NCBI GenBank assembly: GCA_948907985.1
Contig: CAQWMM010000027.1
Location: 1-30,930 of the forward strand
DNA from: an uncultured Bacillota bacterium
Lineage (GTDB): Bacteria > Bacillota > Dehalobacteriia > UBA4068 > UBA4997
Length of the DNA stretch: 30,930 nucleotides
Direction: 5' to 3'
Shown piece by piece: positions 29,264-30,930 of this stretch. The notes beneath the pieces are model-generated. The model did no database searches. It saw nothing but the letters and a program-made list of their open reading frames with translations, and was not told the origin of the DNA. Numbering within the stretch: the stretch's first letter is position 1; the number at the start of each line of letters is the position of its first letter. Made by a program: the position numbers and the translations under genes.

Positions 29264-30930
29264 ATGTTAGCTGAAAACATCTTAACCCGCTATCAGGAAT
29301 GGCTGAACGCTCCCTGGTGCGACGCCGCCACCAAGGAAGAACTTTTGGCCCTGCAAGACAATGAAAAAGAGATTGAAGACCGTTTTTACTGCGACTTGGA
29401 ATTTGGAACCGGCGGTATGCGCGGTTTGCTGGGCGCTGGCACCAACCGCATGAATATTTATCTAATCCGCCGGCTCACCCAGGCCCTGGCTGATTGTATC
29501 AGCGAACATGGCGAGGCTGCCAAAGCACGCGGCGTAGCCATCTCTTACGACTCCCGCCGTTTTTCCAGAGAATTTGCCCAGGAAACCGCTCTGGTGCTGG
29601 CCGCCAACGGCGTTAAGGCTTATCTTTTCGCCGAGCTGCGCCCCACCCCCACCCTCTCCTTTGCCGTGCGGGAAAAACAGGCAATCGCCGGCGTAATGGT
29701 AACCGCCAGCCACAATCCCAAGGAATATAACGGCTATAAGGTTTATTGGGAAGACGGCGGGCAACTGCCGCCGGAGCAAGCCGACGTAATTATCGCCAAA
29801 ATGCGGGAGCGCAACTCCTGGCAGGTTCCGGTGGCCGACCTGGCGGAAGCACAGGCCAAAGGTCTGCTGGAAATTATGGGGCCGGAGCTGGACGACGCTT
29901 ATACCGCCAAAGTGCATGAACAAATGCTGAACTATCAGATGAGCAAAGCGCGCGGCGGCAATCTCAATCTGGTTTACACTCCCCTGCATGGCACCGGCGC
30001 AAAACTGGTGGAAAGAATTTTGCGGGAGAACGGTTTCAGCAGTTTACATATTGTGCAGGAACAGGCGGTGGCCGACACCGAATTTCGCACCGTTGCGGTT
30101 CCCAATCCAGAAGAGGCGGACGCCTGGCGGCTGGCGGAAAAATTAGCGGCCAAGGTGGAGGCTGCCGGCCAGGGACAGGTTGATTTGCTGCTGGCCACTG
30201 ACCCCGACGCTGACCGGCTGGGGGTTTGCTGCCGCCGGGCCGACGGCAGTTTTCAGCGCCTGACGGGCAATCAGGTCGGCGTTTTGCTAGCCTATTACAT
30301 AATCAAACAGGCCAAGGATCTGGGCAGCCTGCCCGTGGACGGCATGGTTATCAAAAGCATTGTGTCCACCGCTTTGGCCAACAAAGTTGTTTCCGGCCTG
30401 GGAGTTACGGTTAAGGACGTGCCGGTAGGCTTTAAGTATATCGGCGAGCAGATTAAATTGATGGAAGAGAGCGGCCGCGGTACTTTCTTGCTGGGCTTTG
30501 AAGAAAGCCTTGGCTATCTGAAAGGCACCTATGCCCGCGATAAAGACGCGGTTGTGGCGGCGGCTCTGGTGGCCGAGGCCGCCCTATACTACAAAGAGCT
30601 GTTAAATATGAGCCTGTTAGAGGTTTTGCAGACAATCTACGCTAAATTCGGTTACTTCCTGGACACCCAGGTGGCCTGCACTCTCTCCGGTATCGATGGC
30701 CGCGAACAAATAGCCGCTATTATGCAAACTCTGCGTGCCGACCAGCGGACAGAAATTGGCGGTCTGCCAGTTGTGCGCCGGGAATATTTCGACCGCGCCG
30801 AGGTTTGGGATAAAGATTCTAACGCTATCAAACCACTGGATTTCCCCAAAGTGGATATGCTGGGCTTTGCCTTTGCCGACGGCGGTTTTATCCGCGTCCG
30901 CCCCTCCGGCACCGAGCCTAAAATCCGTTT
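29264..30930 (+). CDS. Alpha-D-phosphohexomutase (phosphoglucomutase/phosphomannomutase), 3' end outside the window
   Basis: An open frame from ATG 29264, with TGGAG nine bases upstream, to the window end; 555 residues are visible and no stop is reached. The phosphoserine S149 is in TASHNPKEYNGYK, the Mg site in DPDADRLG (D313, D315, D317), the sugar-binding loop in GFEESLGYLKG, and the phosphate loop in RPSGTEPKIRF at the edge. FGTGGMRG (47-54) and length are as in Bacillus PgcA-type enzymes of about 570-580 residues, so only some 10-25 residues are missing. It interconverts glucose-6-P and glucose-1-P, possibly also mannose phosphates. Confidence 0.95.
   Translation, partial: MLAENILTRYQEWLNAPWCDAATKEELLALQDNEKEIEDRFYCDLEFGTGGMRGLLGAGTNRMNIYLIRRLTQALADCISEHGEAAKARGVAISYDSRRFSREFAQETALVLAANGVKAYLFAELRPTPTLSFAVREKQAIAGVMVTASHNPKEYNGYKVYWEDGGQLPPEQADVIIAKMRERNSWQVPVADLAEAQAKGLLEIMGPELDDAYTAKVHEQMLNYQMSKARGGNLNLVYTPLHGTGAKLVERILRENGFSSLHIVQEQAVADTEFRTVAVPNPEEADAWRLAEKLAAKVEAAGQGQVDLLLATDPDADRLGVCCRRADGSFQRLTGNQVGVLLAYYIIKQAKDLGSLPVDGMVIKSIVSTALANKVVSGLGVTVKDVPVGFKYIGEQIKLMEESGRGTFLLGFEESLGYLKGTYARDKDAVVAAALVAEAALYYKELLNMSLLEVLQTIYAKFGYFLDTQVACTLSGIDGREQIAAIMQTLRADQRTEIGGLPVVRREYFDRAEVWDKDSNAIKPLDFPKVDMLGFAFADGGFIRVRPSGTEPKIR

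Noticed and set aside
1..30930. Prophage, insertion sequence, tRNA or rRNA genes
   Set aside because: I looked for transposase, integrase and capsid-type proteins and cloverleaf or rRNA-like sequence in the gaps and found none.

Overview
The window is a chromosomal, housekeeping-rich stretch from a low-to-medium GC anaerobic member of the Bacillota (Firmicutes). Reasons: the ywlE-rpiB-ywlG gene order known from Bacillus, a FabK-type fatty-acid cluster with a MarR regulator, a class IB PyrK/PyrD pair, a CIRCE-controlled groES-groEL operon, stand-alone CarD and DUF1836 proteins, an EF-Tu with a four-cysteine insert of a kind I recall from clostridial/Peptococcaceae-like lineages, and strong SigA promoters with 17-bp spacers. 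No genus can be named from sequence alone. I see no prophage, insertion sequence, CRISPR array, tRNA or rRNA.

Layout. 1-860 (minus): the start of a metal/metalloid-type permease and its ArsR regulator. 960-1405: a hairpin-rich repeat pair and a terminator downstream of tuf. 1405-2607: tuf (minus). 2752-4471: pyrK-pyrD (minus). 4563-4808 (plus): a very short transcript with a consensus promoter and a 27-codon ORF. 4846-5658: a secreted copper-amine-oxidase-N-domain protein (minus). 5841-7860 (plus): a two-component system that closely resembles VanR/VanS but has no resistance genes nearby. 7983-11298 (plus): ywlE, rpiB, ywlG, a DUF1836 gene and a stand-alone AICAR transformylase. 11660-12000 (minus): a cobalamin riboswitch with its own promoter, two terminators and no gene behind it. 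12019-19571 (minus): the fatty-acid operon acpP-fabH-(repeat)-fabK-second FabK/NMO-like flavoprotein-fabD-fabG-fabF-fabZ-marR. 19879-20532: cysE (minus). 20761-22867: CIRCE-groES-groEL (plus), followed by a repeat cluster. 23163-24942: a GNAT acetyltransferase, a cysteine-containing hypothetical gene, carD and a 50-aa gene. 25147-27276: pnp. 27352-28101: a membrane sensor with no output domain. 28086-30930: glucokinase diverging from a phosphosugar mutase that runs off the window.

How genes work together. The fab operon encodes one elongation cycle (malonyl transfer FabD, initiation FabH, condensation FabF, reduction FabG, dehydration FabZ, enoyl reduction FabK) on its own ACP, probably controlled by the terminal MarR gene acting at an 11-bp-periodic array in the acpP leader. 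The second flavoprotein, with a C-terminal Cys cluster, is a candidate for unsaturated fatty-acid formation. Glucokinase and the mutase connect glucose to glucose-6-P and glucose-1-P.

Most interesting: the orphan cobalamin riboswitch RNA, the short SD-sequestered transcript at 4563-4808, the Cys-cluster flavoprotein in the fab operon, the VanRS-like pair without resistance genes, and several families of double-hairpin dispersed repeats, one inserted inside the fab operon.
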